In this document: positions 1-21,904 of the stretch, piece by piece | Layout: each line of letters starts with the position of its first letter | How positions within the stretch are numbered: the stretch's first letter is position 1 | From: Mya arenaria | Taxonomy: Eukaryota > Mollusca > Bivalvia > Myida > Myidae | DNA length: 64,000 bases | Reading direction: 5' to 3' | NCBI RefSeq assembly: GCF_026914265.1 | Contig: NC_069126.1 | Span: 27,020,634 to 27,084,633, forward strand | Translations under genes and position numbers: made by a program | The notes under the pieces: model-generated | Database searches by the model: none | The model's input: the letters and a program-made list of their open reading frames with translations, nothing else | Told to the model about the DNA's origin: nothing

Positions 1-1152
1 TTAAAAGACTCATACAAGAACATCCTGGCGGAAATTAAGTCTTTCCGCAAAGAGATTACCACCATGTTGGACCAGCTTGAGAAGAAGGCAGTTGAACAGT
101 TGGAAAGCAAGGTGAAAGATATGGATAAGTCAATGAATGATGATATTGAAGCATGTGCTCAAATGCATGACCAACTAAAAACCATGATGGAAAAAGTTCA
201 ACGGTTGACAGGCAAACAAAAGGAGACAAATTCCTACATTGGGTATAAAAGGTGCCAAGGGCAGCTTACCAAAGCTCAAAGTGTGATACATGAGATAGAA
301 GCAAGACCAAAAGAAGAAAGAATACTATTTTATCCCAACACCAAGATTAAAACTTTCCTTCAAGGCTTGGACAATCTAGGTAACACTGTTCATGTGTATA
401 ACTGTATTTCTAAGAAATACATCTCAATGGATCCTTATATTATATGTGAGATGCCTGATGGACACATTGTCAAAACAGACTTTACAGGACTTATGCTTCT
501 GAACAGCCAATACAAGAAAATTGCACACTGTAATCTTCCTGGCTATTCATATAACTTGTGTCATACCATAGGCAATGAAGTTTGTGTAGCTGTCTTTATA
601 GATGGATTTTTCACTAACTATTCTGAAATCCATTTCATAAAAGTGACCAGAGGGAAGCTACAGAAAGTGAGAAAGTTCACCATAGACCAGAGGTGCACCT
701 CAATTGCCCACCACCAGGGCCGGTTGTATTTAAGCTACGGCACTGCCCTCTACCAGTACACTATGTATGGTGAACTTGTTAAGAAGATTTATGAAAACCA
801 GGAAATTTTCAAATGTGCTGTAAGTCCTGATGGGGAGAGAATATATGTAACACTACATTCATTTGCAACTTCATTGTCATTGGTTACACTTGATCAAAGT
901 GGTCAAGTATTATCTACATTTGAAGATCCAGAGCTATGTGGACCCTGTCTAGTATGTGTCAGTCCGAATGGCCATGTGTTTGTGTGTGGGTCAATGTCTA
1001 ACACTATGCTACACCTGGACAGGGAGGGCACACAGAAGTTGGCCACCGTGGCTGATGGCTTAAAGTTGCCTGAGTCAGTGTGCTTCAGTGAACAAACCTC
1101 CAGCCTTATTGTTGGATGTGATCATATGATTCATGTTTTGAAGCTATGCTGA
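1..1152 (+). CDS. TRIM-like protein, copy 1 (3' part only)
   Basis: The reading frame is open from base 1 to a TGA at 1150-1152, so the gene starts left of the window; the first ATG at 64 is internal. The visible part begins in a coiled coil (LDQLEKKAVEQLE, then a long Lys/Glu-rich helix ending near IHEIEARP) and continues into a C-terminal NHL-like beta-propeller, with blade motifs such as CAVSPDGERIYVT and VCVSPNGHVFVCG. It aligns throughout with the second exon of the complete paralogues at 18941 and 31661, so the missing 5' exon should encode two B-boxes. TRIM proteins of this shape are ubiquitin-ligase relatives or scaffolds; no RING is visible in any copy here. Function is inferred from architecture only. 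It lies about 3.9 kb upstream of the first AGPS exon seen, on the same strand, so it may sit inside an AGPS intron. Confidence 0.85.
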   Translation, partial: LKDSYKNILAEIKSFRKEITTMLDQLEKKAVEQLESKVKDMDKSMNDDIEACAQMHDQLKTMMEKVQRLTGKQKETNSYIGYKRCQGQLTKAQSVIHEIEARPKEERILFYPNTKIKTFLQGLDNLGNTVHVYNCISKKYISMDPYIICEMPDGHIVKTDFTGLMLLNSQYKKIAHCNLPGYSYNLCHTIGNEVCVAVFIDGFFTNYSEIHFIKVTRGKLQKVRKFTIDQRCTSIAHHQGRLYLSYGTALYQYTMYGELVKKIYENQEIFKCAVSPDGERIYVTLHSFATSLSLVTLDQSGQVLSTFEDPELCGPCLVCVSPNGHVFVCGSMSNTMLHLDREGTQKLATVADGLKLPESVCFSEQTSSLIVGCDHMIHVLKLC

Positions 1153-1239
1153 TGCAAATATAGAAAACAAAATATGCTTTAAAATGTATGCAGTTTGCAT
1201 TGAAGTCTACAATTGTAACTTATACATGTACTTAGATAT

Positions 1240-1537
1240 GGCCTAAAAAAAAATACATTTGGTTCGGGTTACCGGACCCTACCTACGGAATAGGCGCCGA
1301 TCCTACCGTTTTTATAGTCAGTTTGAAAAAAAAATGAAAAAATTCTTCTTTTTTTAAATTGCTTTTCAATTTGTAGTTTAAACATTAAATGCTTATACAT
1401 ATGATAGCTTTAACACCATTCTCCAAGGATGAAAATGATATTCTTATATAAAGCCTAATAAAAAATAAAAAAAAGCCTACCTACCCTACCTATTTTTGAA
1501 AAGGATGTAACCCTAACCAAACAATTTTTTTTTAGGC
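1240..1537. mobile_element. PIF/Harbinger-like MITE, copy A
   Basis: A 298-bp element begins GGCCTAAAAAAA and ends in a run of T followed by AGGC. It shares its inner sequence (an ACCCTACCTAC-type block on one side, a CCCTACCTA-type block and AAGGATGTAACCCTAACC on the other) with copies at 36019, 52016 and 53102. It has no coding capacity. The target duplication is unclear here, unlike in the other three copies. It interrupts DNA that is continuous in the duplicated unit downstream of TRIM copy 3, so it inserted after the duplication. Confidence 0.75.
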
Positions 1538-2144
1538 TTATACTGGACAAAAGCATAAATGTACATGTATGTCCAAAGTGCACAACAACATCATGTGAGA
1601 GGCATGATCTTCATTTGGATGTACATAGACCTCTTAAACAGAAAACTAAGTGGCATAGAAAGTTTTATTCTATTATAATGGATTTATTTAAGCTTTTAAA
1701 GTACAAAAATTGCAGTCCATTTTCTATTAACTTGAACTAGCTTGAACTAGCTGAAAGATTTTTATGTTGTTTATAAAAAAAAATGATTAAATATTTTTTA
1801 TTCCATTGTTATAATGATTGTAATATTAAAAGGTAAAACTGTTTTTTGTAAGTGTGAAATTTCCATAAATTATTATGAATAATTCTGCCTTGAGAACATG
1901 AAAAGACGAGTTATTATCTGTATCTTCCTATCTCCAGAAAGAATATGTGTTGAACAAATATATTAGTGTACTATAAAGGTCCTTAAAATCCTAAATATTT
2001 GAGCTTTGCTTAAATATCAGAAAAAGGGTAAAAAAAATAATACATTTTTCTTAAATTTCCTGTCAAGGCACATGAAAAGTAAGCATTTACTAAAAAAAAA
2101 TATTCTTGGAAATCGTATATAAAAGGTCGGTCGGTCTGTCCATC
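1538..2144. other. AT-rich 3' flank of TRIM copy 1
   Basis: No gene is seen. Short stretches (GCCTTGAGAACATG, CCTATCTCC followed by GAAAGA) match the 3' flank of TRIM copy 2 at 21225-21320, and 1560-1660 matches the flank of copy 3 near 33660-33710. This shows that the segmental duplication extends beyond the coding sequence. Confidence 0.6.
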
Positions 2145-3201
2145 TGATGGTAGACCAAAGCTTGTTCAAGTGATAACTCTACAATTCCTTGACGTATGGT
2201 CATCAAACTTAAGATAAAGATAGGGCCTGACCAGTAGAAGACCCCTATTGATTTTAGGGGTCATCAGGTCAAAGGTCAAGGTCACAGTGGCCTTTAATGG
2301 TAAAATTATTTTAAAGCTTGTCTAAGTGATTAATCACCAATGCATAGACCTATGGTCGTCAAATTTGACATGGGGCTGGGCTTTTCCGATCGATTAATCA
2401 CCAATGCCTTGACCTATGATCATCAAACTTGCCATGGGTTTTAGCCTGACCAGTAAGATTACCCCTATTGATTTTAGGGGTCAAAGGGCAAGGTCACAGT
2501 AACCTTGAATGCTAAAAGTTTGTCTGATTGGTAATTTGACAATGCCTGCACCCATGGCCCTCAATCTTGTCTTGGAGGTTGGGTCTGACCAGTAGATGAC
2601 TCCTATTGATTTTGGGGTTCATCAGGCCGAAGGTAAAGGTCACATTGACCTTGAAGTATAAAAGGTTGTCTGAGTTATAACTCTACAATGCCTGCACCCA
2701 TGGCCCTCAAACTTGTCTTGTATGTTGGGCCTCACCAGTAGATGAAACCTATTTATTTTGGGGTCATCAGGTCAAAGGTCAAGGTCACAGTGACCTTGAA
2801 TGCTAAGAGGTTGTCTAATTGTTTATTTGACAATGCCTGCACCCATGGCCCTCAATCTTGACTTAGAGGTTGGGTCTGACCAGTACATGACCCCTATTGA
2901 TTGTGAGATTCATCGGGCCAAAGGTCAAGGTCACATTGACCTTGAATGATAAAAAATTGTTCGAGTGATAACTCGACAATGCCTTCACCCAGGGCCCTCA
3001 AACTTGTCTTTGTCTTGAGGTAGATGACCCTTATTGATTGTGGGGGTCATCAGACCAAAGGTCAAGGTCAATGTAGGTCAAGGTCACATTGACCTTGAAT
3101 TATTAAAGGTTGACTATACAATGCCTGCATCCATGGCCCTCAAACCTGACTTGTATTCAGGGATATGATTTGTCCGCGGAATTTATCAAATGGTCCCAGC
3201 G

Positions 3202-3232
<31 letters not shown>

Positions 3233-3780
3233 AAAAAATAATAATAAAAAATATTTTTGTTGCTTTTGTTTATTTGACAATGCCTGCACCCATGGCCCTC
3301 AATCTTGACTTAGAGGTTGGGTCTGACCAGAACATGACCCCTATTGAATGTGAGATTCATGTTTCAGCCCTCCAGCTGCCAGGTCAATCACATCCCTGTT
3401 GTCCCTGGCCTCATCAGTAGATGAACCCTAATTATTATGGGGGTCATCAGGTCAAAGATCACAGGGACCTTTAAGGCAAACGTGACAATTCTTGGACCTA
3501 TGGTCATCAAACTTAACACGAAGGTTGGGCCTGACCAGTAGATGACCCCCGTTGATTTGTTGTTGTTTTTCGGGTCAAGGTGACCTTTAACACAAAAAAG
3601 TTTCTCCCAGTGATATCTCACTATGATCATCAAACTTGACTAAGGATTTGGACCAGACCTGTAGATTGATTGTAGATATTGATATTAGGGGTCATCAGGT
3701 CAAAGGTGAAGGTCACAGTGAACGTGAACGCAAAAAGCTTGTGCACCTATGGCCCTAAAACTTAACTTGGAGTTCCATGC
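2145..3780. repeat. Degenerate tandem array of about 147-bp units with nuclear-receptor motifs
   Basis: About ten units of 142-153 bp. Each has a block reading ACAATGCCTGCACCCATGGC, then a CCAGTAGATGACCCCTATTG block, then GGTCATCAGGTCAAAGGTCA and AAGGTCACAGTGACCTTGAA. The clearest unit, at 2665-2806, holds a perfect DR1 (AGGTCAAAGGTCA, 2769-2781) followed at once by a perfect inverted repeat with 3-bp spacer (AGGTCACAGTGACCT, 2782-2796). Other units carry diverged forms. A C-run and A-run interrupt the array at 3202-3238. No coding sequence is supported. Confidence 0.85.
3202..3238. repeat. Homopolymer junction: C-run then A-run
   Basis: About 21 C followed by about 16 A lie inside the 147-bp array. 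A second G-run is at about 3829-3843. Run lengths are likely to be polymorphic or prone to sequencing error. Confidence 0.8.
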
Positions 3781-3849
3781 ATAGTTCTTTCAATTGTCCA
3801 AATAAATCCTGACAACTTGGCGCTCAGGGGGGGGGGGGGGGGGCATAAT

Positions 3850-13948
<10,099 letters not shown>

Positions 13949-14285
13949 CATATCACATGAATGATTCAGCGATTGTAAACGATTGTGAGCACGATTCTTG
14001 AATGTATTTATGAAACAATGAGACAATCGAACAAAATATATATCACAGTGTATGTCAGAGAATTCTTTTGTACTTTTTTAACTATTATTGTACAATGTTC
14101 GAATGCTTGAATGAATCATATCTATTTTAAAATTCAAAACAAACAATTAAATATACATACAATATATGGTTTACATGTTTACCTGTTCATTAATCAAGTT
14201 ATTTCACTATTCTTAATTTATCACTATTATTTCTTAAATTATAATTAAAACTTACAAAATAGAAAAATCAACCTATTGGGTACTA
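13949..14285. other. AGPS 3' UTR and flank
   Basis: This AT-rich sequence follows the AGPS stop. An ATTAAA polyadenylation-signal variant is at 14146-14151; no AATAAA was seen. The stretch aligns with 23925-24215 in unit 2 (shared ATTGTACAATGT, CTTAAATT and TCAACxTATTGG blocks), although unit 2 no longer has the AGPS exons. Confidence 0.6.
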
Positions 14286-14457
14286 AGGGCTATTCCATTA
14301 AAACATCTAACCCACGGGGGGGAGGTAATTATTTAAATAGTATTTAGGTCTTTTCTTGCTAATTTGGACCCTAAAAGGGTGACTGTGCTTCTGTAGGGGT
14401 GGAATATCTTAAAAGTCCCCCAGGGGCCGGGGTTATATGTTTAAATGGAATAGCCCT
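14286..14457. mobile_element. Short MITE with AGGGCTATTCC ends
   Basis: Terminal inverted repeats AGGGCTATTCCATTAAAAC (left) and GTTTAAATGGAATAGCCCT (right) enclose about 170 bp with G-rich inner arms (CCACGGGGGGG and CCCCCAGGGGCC). It has no coding capacity. It is absent from the aligned position in unit 2, so it inserted after the duplication. Confidence 0.8.
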
Positions 14458-14965
14458 AAAGTCACATTTCGCATTCCTGCCCATGCAGTGACCAAATATT
14501 AAACTATTTTTTCTTCTTTCTTTAAGTTCCCCTTGTTATTAAAAAGTTTTATGACACAATTGAAATATTCAGTGTTAGATGATTTGCATTAAATGTGTTT
14601 CAAAGGTAAGTGATGAAAAGAAGCTGAAGAGTCCATATACACATGTATTTGCTTATCCATAGTGTGTATACATGTGTTTGAGCATAATTATAGTCATTAC
14701 CTTGACAACTGTTGAAGTTGAGGCAATCTGTTCTATGTTTATGTTTTTGTTATTCTGGATTAAACTTACATGATTTAAAAGATTCAGACTATTTTTGTTT
14801 CTAATTACTTTTAATGCAATATTTTCATTTTACTAATTCATAGCTTACTGTGATAATACATTGATGCTGAAAGTTCTTGTTATGAATGTTGTACTTCACT
14901 TTAAGTCATTCCAAAACCATACAGCTATTATTTTATTGCTAGAAATGTGGAAAAAAGGTTTGAGT

Positions 14966-15654
14966 GTAAAGTCTATCCTTAAAAGTTTCATTGGCGTTTT
15001 TGTTAGTTCTTTTTCAAATATGTTGATGATGAAGATTTTGGGGGAAATTTTGTTTTTGGAACGGCATATTTGAAGGACTTGCTGTTATCTGTTAAGCACT
15101 ACAGTTTGTATAACATTGATTTCATTGACGAGCTCATCTGTTTGTACCGAAAAAGTATTGTCATTGATTTGCTGACATTGTCACCGCCTTTTGCATCATC
15201 TGTGTCAGCATGCATCAACTTTCACCTTGGCCATAACTTAAAACCTGTCGAACATATTCAAATAAAACCTACCACACATGTTGCCAAAGACAATACACAA
15301 GTGTTAAGCTAGGCCCATAACTCTGTTTTACATTACTGTGGAGTTATGCCCCTTGTTTGACTGAAAAAGCATCAGATGAGTTGAAGAACAAAATTCATTG
15401 TGATACATTTTAACAAAGGAATGGAATTATGATTTGTACATGTTAAATGTAGATTTAACCATAGGTGTACAATGTGGACTCTTGCTGATATGGCTATTCT
15501 TAAAATTGACTTAACCATAGGTAGCAGCGATAGATATTAATATACTTTTCACCTGCTCTGATATTGCCATAGCCTATGATAGTAATGCATGTACCAATAG
15601 TTGTCGAAATTGTTTTACTTATACACCATTGCTAATTCATGTTAAGGTATAAAA
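14966..15654. repeat. Direct duplication, left copy
   Basis: A 689-bp block starting GTAAAGTCTATCC and ending TTAAGGTATAAAAAAAA is repeated at 16025-16650 with few changes. The main difference is about 72 bp present here (within 15220-15295) and absent from the right copy, with CAA at both edges of the missing stretch. No supported gene; short open frames are not conserved between the copies. Confidence 0.9.
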
Positions 15655-16024
15655 AAAACATGAAGGTAAGCTGTTCTACGCTGGTAATTTCTACTTGACA
15701 TCACGTAAAGGTAAGCTGTTCTACACTGGTGATTCCAACTTGACATCACATAAAGGTAAGCTGTTTTATGCTGGTGATTCCTACTTGACATCACATAAAG
15801 GTAAGCTGTTCTATGCTGGTGATTCCTACTTGACATCACATAAAGGTAAGCTGTTCTACACTGGTGATTCCTACTTGACATCACATGAAGGTAAGCTGTT
15901 CTACACTGGTGATTCCTACTTGACATCACATAAAGGTAAGCTGTTCTACACTGGTGATTCCTACTTGACATCACATAAAGGTAAGCTGTTCTACGCTGGT
16001 GATTCCTACTTGACATACCATACC
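15655..16024. repeat. Second 45-bp minisatellite block (about 8 units)
   Basis: The same 45-bp unit as in the AGPS intron 8904-11465, in the same orientation, about 4.2 kb downstream. It lies exactly between the two copies of the direct duplication. Its last unit carries the variant CTTGACATACCATA, which also occurs in a unit near the distal end of the intronic array at about 11381-11395. This suggests that the block was copied from that end. Confidence 0.95.
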
Positions 16025-16650
16025 GTAAAGTCTATCCTTAAAAGTTTCATTGGCGTTTTTGTTAGTTCTTTTTCAAATATGTTGATGATGAAGATTTTGG
16101 GGGAAATTTGTTTTTTGGAACAGGCATATAAGAAGGACATGCTGTTACCGTTTATTTAGCACAACAGCTTATATAACATTGATTTCATCGACGAGCTCAT
16201 CTGTTTGTACCGAAAAAGTATTGTCATTGATTTGCTGACATTATCACCGCCTTTTGCATCATCTGTGTCAGCATGCATCAATACACAAGTGTTCAGCTAG
16301 GCCCATAACTCTGTTTTACATTACTGTGGAGTTATGCCCCTTGTTCGACTGAAAAAGCATCAGATGAGTTGAAGAACAAAATTCATTGTGATACATTTTA
16401 ACAAAGGAATGGAATTATGATTTGTACATGTTAAATGTAGATTTAACCATAGGTGTACAATGTGGACTCTTGCTGATATGGCTATTCTTAAAATTGACTT
16501 AACCATAGGTAGCAGCGATAGATATTAATATACTTTTCACCTGCTCTGATATTGCCATAGCGTATGATAGTAATGCATGTACCAATAGTTGTCGAAATTG
16601 TTTTACTTATACACCATTGCTAATTCATGTTAAGGTATAAAAAAAAATCA
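16025..16650. repeat. Direct duplication, right copy
   Basis: Right-hand copy of the block at 14966-15654, nearly identical apart from an internal deletion of about 72 bp. The high identity marks a recent event. Confidence 0.9.
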
Positions 16651-18940
16651 TGTCTGAATGGGAATTGAAATTTTGCTATAGAAAACCAATTTAATTTAGT
16701 TCAAGATTTAACATGCTATTCGGCTTTCCAACCATTCACACTAAATCTGAATCTATAAAGTAATGTGTTGAAGGGAATCTAAACTTCTAAATGATTACAC
16801 ATGTCTTAATACATTCTCCAACTAGGGTATATACAATATTTGTTCTGGTATGTCATAATTAATGTTAGTGTTTCATTGTTGCATTATTTTATTTTATACC
16901 ATAATTATTCATATAATATTTGTATTGTGGAGGCTTAAATGTAGAAGTATGATTTATTTGATTAATTTGTAAATTATTTACATAATTAAGTGTATATGCA
17001 ATTTATATTACTTATGCATAATAAAAAGTACACAATTTATATCATCTGTTTTTCTTTACTTATTTTTTTTAAGGTTGAAACCAGAGCTATCACAGGAGGG
17101 ATGAATATCCCCGCATTTCACCTTGGAACACGGTTATTTTTGTTATAAAATGCTATATTTTGCACAGAAGCGCCAATGAAAATTGAATTAGTAGAGACTA
17201 TTATATAACTTTTTTGTTTCATTGAGCATCTGCTAGTTGTTCGGTGTTTGCTAATGTAAGTGTGTAAAGTAAATCAATTTGAACGATATAAAATCGCCAG
17301 TATAAAATCTGAGATCGAGTGTCATAAACCGATGTCTTATCTGTATAAATAATCTTAATTGTCACTAGGTGGATGCAAACAAGGGGGGGGTAGGTCTTGA
17401 CTTACATAATTTTTATGCACATGTATCAGAGTGAAAATCTTTTGGAAAACTTTTGGAAGAAGATGCCTCCACAAACTCATACATAGATTATACTCAATGT
17501 CACATTAATCAGTGTCATTTCTGACATAACAATCATTGTTTGTTTTGAAGTTGAGTAAACAGAAATAATTATACTTCAAGTTTTGGGGTCATACAAAACA
17601 TTTCTTGATTTTAAAGTATTTGTCTGTAAATTGTCGATCCTGATATGTTGCTATGTAATAGTATGGAATATTCCATAGTTACCATGACATCAGACCTCAT
17701 TTAGTTGAACATTAATTCTGTTCAGCCAATGAAAATTGAGTTCACAGTTTTGCTAAGATGTTTCCGGCTGTTTTTTTACTGTGCCATTTACAATCAAGTT
17801 ATATTCCATAATACATGGAATCAGGATTATTCATAGGATATCTCATTCTTGGGGTTCTCTAACGCTCAATGTTGATGAAATTTGGGTTACTTATTTGTTT
17901 TGGGGAGATCACATTATGATGACTTTACTAACAAAAAATTATTTTAGGGGTTTAAGAGATGCACATTTAGTTAGAATGCAAATAATTTTAGTGAAGAACT
18001 AAGATCTTTTTATGTTATGGAATATCCTGATTACAATGTAGTTTGCTGGTAGCCCGTCTCAATTAACTTGCTTTTGAGAATGTTTATCACAGTGTATAAA
18101 GTGTTTTAAACTGTTTCTGCAGTTCAAGGGGGACCATTCTTATGGTAGTGTGTAAGGGCTTGTTGACAAATATAAGATTTGTCCCTCATGCAACTGTGTC
18201 AGAATGGGCTATTATCTTTGTATGTTCATATCAGGTATCACTAGTGGATACAGGGGGAGGGGATGGCGCACGTGGCATGCGACCTCCACTAAACTCATCC
18301 ATGTTTACTTCCCATTTCAATCAAGCAGAATAAAGTAATAAAAAAGGTCAAAAATGCATGATGTTTTACCCTTGCACCCACCCCCACCCCCTCCCCAACC
18401 CCCATACCCCCAGCCAACACTTTTTACCAAATTAATTTTGGTTCTGATGGAGGGCCATAATTCAAAAGGTTACGCCCCTGAGTTACATCTCTTACTTGGA
18501 ATCCTGGATGAATGGCAGATGATACTGCCGAGTGATAAATCATTGTTTTGGCCATACCAAATTGATTCTATGTTTAGCCCCAGGTTCCAGTTTAATAATT
18601 TTATCAATATTGATAATTTGTTGTTTAATTTTTTCTGTTAAAAAAAAACTGGGTGCTCAAATTAGGTGACATATTTATTTCTTTAGTTCATACTCTAATT
18701 ATGGTTCATCCGAGTGCATATAAATTTATGTGTGCCCTTGTTTATTGAATGCAATTTAGCTGCAGCATCTGTGTACATGTCTGATAACGTTTGCTGAATA
18801 ATCAGTATCTCTGGTGAGCTGAAGATAAATTGTATATCATATGATGATCATATGCTTGTGTCACATGATGGTCATGTGCTTCATATGTAAGGCTATTTGA
18901 TATCATTTGAATTTCTTTCAATGTAACATTTACACGCAAA
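16651..18940. other. Non-coding end of unit 1 and upstream region of TRIM copy 2
   Basis: No gene is supported. 16840-17135 aligns with 25490-25760 (including AGCTATCACAGG), 17390-17520 with 25890-26020, and 17645-17750 with 27275-27360 (GGCATCAG/GACATCAG, GCCAATGAAAATT). All are in order, so they belong to the duplicated unit. C-rich and G-rich runs occur at about 17383-17391 and 18366-18412. The region just before 18941 should contain the TRIM copy 2 promoter; no TATA box was identified with confidence. Confidence 0.5.
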
Positions 18941-20822
18941 ATGGCAATAGCATCAGAGTATATAGCATCTGACCAGGTTTATGTCTACAGTTGTTCAAAG
19001 TGTGAGGAACATGACTTAAACATCGAGGCCCAGCACTTCTGTCCAGAGTGTGAACACTATCTGTGTGACAAGTGTGTGAAGCAACATAATGAATATCATA
19101 GCAAACATATGGTGTATGGGCGAAGTGACATTCAGAAATGGGCGGTGTTTTCGATAGACAGATGTGACCAACATGGCAAAGAGTTGGAGGTCCACTGTGA
19201 TGACCATCAGGAACTTTGCTGCCATGTTTGTGTGGCACTCAACCACAGGTGATGAAAAATATTTATAGTTTTTTCACTGTGTTTATGTGTTTGTTGCCAT
19301 TTTACAACGGGATTTAATTTTTTGAAAAGCAACATTTAATCAATCTGATTGTTGGTTTTGATATAAGCATAGCTTGTATTTATTTAATTTTGGCCAAATT
19401 TTCCCACTAATTATTAATGGTGTTAAATGGGTAGACCAGTCATGAATGTGAACATACAGATAGTTATAAAACTAATCTTTCAGGCAGTGTAGCAGCATCA
19501 GTCACCTGCCTGACATGGCCAGAGGCTTTTTGAAAACAAAAGAGTTCACCCAGCTGCCAGCAGCAGTGGACAAGATGAGCCGCAGGCTAGATGAACTCAA
19601 GAATGTCAGGACGAAAGATCAAGCCTCACTGAATGACCTGCACAAAGCGTTTTGGGCTGAAATAAAGTCTTTCCGCAAAGAGATAAACAACATCTTAGAC
19701 CAGCTTGAGAAGAAGGCAGTTGAAGAGTTGAATAGCATGATAAAGGATTTGGAAAAGGGTGTAAAAGATGATGTTGAAAAATGTGCCCAGATGCATGACC
19801 AAATAAAAACCATGATGAAAAAAGTCCAATTGATGTCAGACAAACACAAGGAGACCAATTCCTACATTGGGTACAAAAGATGCCAGGGTCAGCTGACAAA
19901 AGGTGAAGGTGTGATATATGAGATAGAAGCAAGACCAAAACCAAGAGTATTGTTTTTCCCAAAGAGAAAGATTGACACTTTCCTTAAAGGCTTGGACAAT
20001 TTAGGAAACACAGTTTGTACAAATGTGTACAGCTGTATTTCTGTAAAGGAGGTTTATGTATTAAGGTTTATGGATGACAGCTTTTTTACAGGTATATGTG
20101 AGATGCCCAATGGAGACATAGTCTTTACAGACTCTCTAAGTAAGAGCGTGGTGCTTCTGAACAGCCAATACAAGGTCATTGATCGCTGTTATCTTCCTGG
20201 TTGTATAGATTGCTTGTGTCATACCGTTGGCAATGAAGTATGTGTAGCAGTCTTTATAGAGGGAGTTTTTACCAAAAAGTCGGAAATCCACTTTCTAAAA
20301 GTGACCAAAGGGAAGCAAAAGAAAGTGAGAAAGTTCACCATAGACCAGAGGTGCAACTCAATTGCCCACCACCAGGGCCAGTTGTATGTAATCTATGGCA
20401 ACAACCTCTACCAGTACACTGTGTATGGAGAACTTGTTGATATGATATATGAACAACAGAATGTTAACACCTGTGCTGTTAGTCCTGATGGGGAAAGAAT
20501 TTATGTAACAAGTCTCTCTGCACAAAGATTGCTTACACTTGATAAGAGTGGTCAGGTATTATCTACATTAGAAGACCCAGAACTAAAGGATCCCTATGGA
20601 GTATGTGTCAACCTCAGTGGTTATGTGTTTGTGTGTGGGATGGGGTCTCACACTGTGTTACAGGTGGACAGGAATGGCAGACATAAGCTGGCCACAGTGG
20701 CCAAGAGGGCTGATGGCTTGCATTGTCCTGGGTCAGTGTCCTTCAGTGAACAAACCTCCAGCGTCCTTGTTGGGGCATCATCACAGTGGTATTGCTGTAA
20801 AGTTATGCTGATGCATATGTAG
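18941..20822 (+). CDS. TRIM-like B-box/coiled-coil/propeller protein, copy 2
   Basis: Two coding exons, 18941-19248 and 19484-20822, separated by a 235-bp GT/AG intron that splits an Arg codon inside B-box 2; 548 residues. N-terminal zinc site 1 uses C18, C21, C34, C37, C42, C45 and His 49-56. B-box 2 follows, with C75, H78, C86, H89, C94, C97, H102 and H110 (DRCDQHG to SSISHLPD). There is no RING. A coiled coil spans roughly residues 115-245, then an NHL-like propeller runs to the C-terminus (LLNSQYKVI, CAVSPDGERIYVT, CVNLSGYVFVCG). Such RING-less TRIM-like proteins are much expanded in bivalves; the propeller probably binds a protein or RNA partner, and ubiquitin-ligase activity cannot be assumed. 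It is closely related to the copies at 1 and 31661. Confidence 0.92.
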
Positions 20823-20929
20823 ATAACAAAATATGCTTAAAATTTATGCAGTTTGCATTGCAGTCAACAAACTGATAGACTGAGATATTCTGGGCAAAGC
20901 ATAACTGTGTGTTCCAAGTGTAAAGAAAA

Positions 20930-20931
<2 letters not shown>

Positions 20932-20998
<67 letters not shown>
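20932..20998. repeat. (TA)n microsatellite
   Basis: An uninterrupted run of alternating T and A of about 65 bp lies just downstream of TRIM copy 2. Confidence 0.95.
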
Positions 20999-21001
<3 letters not shown>

Positions 21002-21899
21002 ACATTTTCTACATTTAGATTGACATTGATCTTTTAATCAGAAGACTTATAATAACATTCTGTAAGAATGGATTTATTTAAGGTTGTATATATAAAATTC
21101 TATAATTGCAGTCTATTTTCAATGAAATTGGAATAGTTGAAAGATCTTTATGTTGTTTGAAAGAAATGAAATAAGATTAAATATGTTCAATACATTATTA
21201 TAATTTTCATGAAATATTATGATTAATTCCGCCTTGAGAACATGCCCTTTTTCATGTTACTGTTACATTAAAGTTGTATTATCTGTGTGTTCCTATCTCC
21301 GGAAAGACTGTGTGTTGAAGAAATACATGCTGTCATTCAATAATTGCTTTAAGTGGTAAATCGCAGGCTTTCCAACAGCTCTTAAGTTCTTCAAAAATGA
21401 TATTTATTTAAGCTTTACTAAAAAGTCAGAAAAAGTGAAAAAAAAAAATTCTTTGAAAATTCATATATTCCCATTTCCTGTCAGAGTAAAATAAGCATAA
21501 ACTCAACTAGAATGTTCTTGGATAGGTAAATGGTTCCTTATTTTATTAGAATGGAGTCCTAAAAGTCCTAGTTCTATCCCTAAAATTAGTTCAGAAAAGC
21601 CCCAAAATAAGCTCTATTTTTTCCAGAAGCTTCAAGAATGGTTGAAAGCTGTAATTTCAAGACAAGTCATTAAATGATTTTTTCATAAATAGCCTCGCCT
21701 AAGCCTGTCCTGAATTTTTGTTAGAAGGAGATAGATATATGGTTATGTCATATATAAGTCAATTATTGTTTCCCAAAATGGTGATCAAAATTAGAAGCCA
21801 AAGAAAAATATACTGTACTCTTTAAGCGTGTCTTGAGTGTTACTAAGCTAAGTTTAAAATTGTATATTTTACAACGATTGCGAAACAAGTTATTAAAAC
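20999..21899. other. 3' flank of TRIM copy 2, duplicated
   Basis: No gene. 21220-21320 aligns with 1865-1965, and 21540-21790 aligns with 3860-4085. The 147-bp array present between these points in unit 1 is absent here, so it was gained in unit 1 or lost in unit 2. Confidence 0.6.
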
Positions 21900-21904
21900 A
21901 TTAT

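Noticed and set aside
15642-16159. Open frames on both strands over the second minisatellite block
   Set aside because: Same 45-bp repeat artefact; the frames end in the flanking duplication, which has no recognised coding content.
18354-18641. A 95-codon open frame with a proline-rich start
   Set aside because: The proline run comes from a C-rich low-complexity tract, and the rest overlaps a dispersed repeat with CCATACCAAATTGATTCT, also seen near 43100.
19606-19962. - strand open frames opposite TRIM copy 2
   Set aside because: They are shadows of the coiled-coil coding sequence; the + strand frame is conserved in three paralogues, the - strand frame is not.
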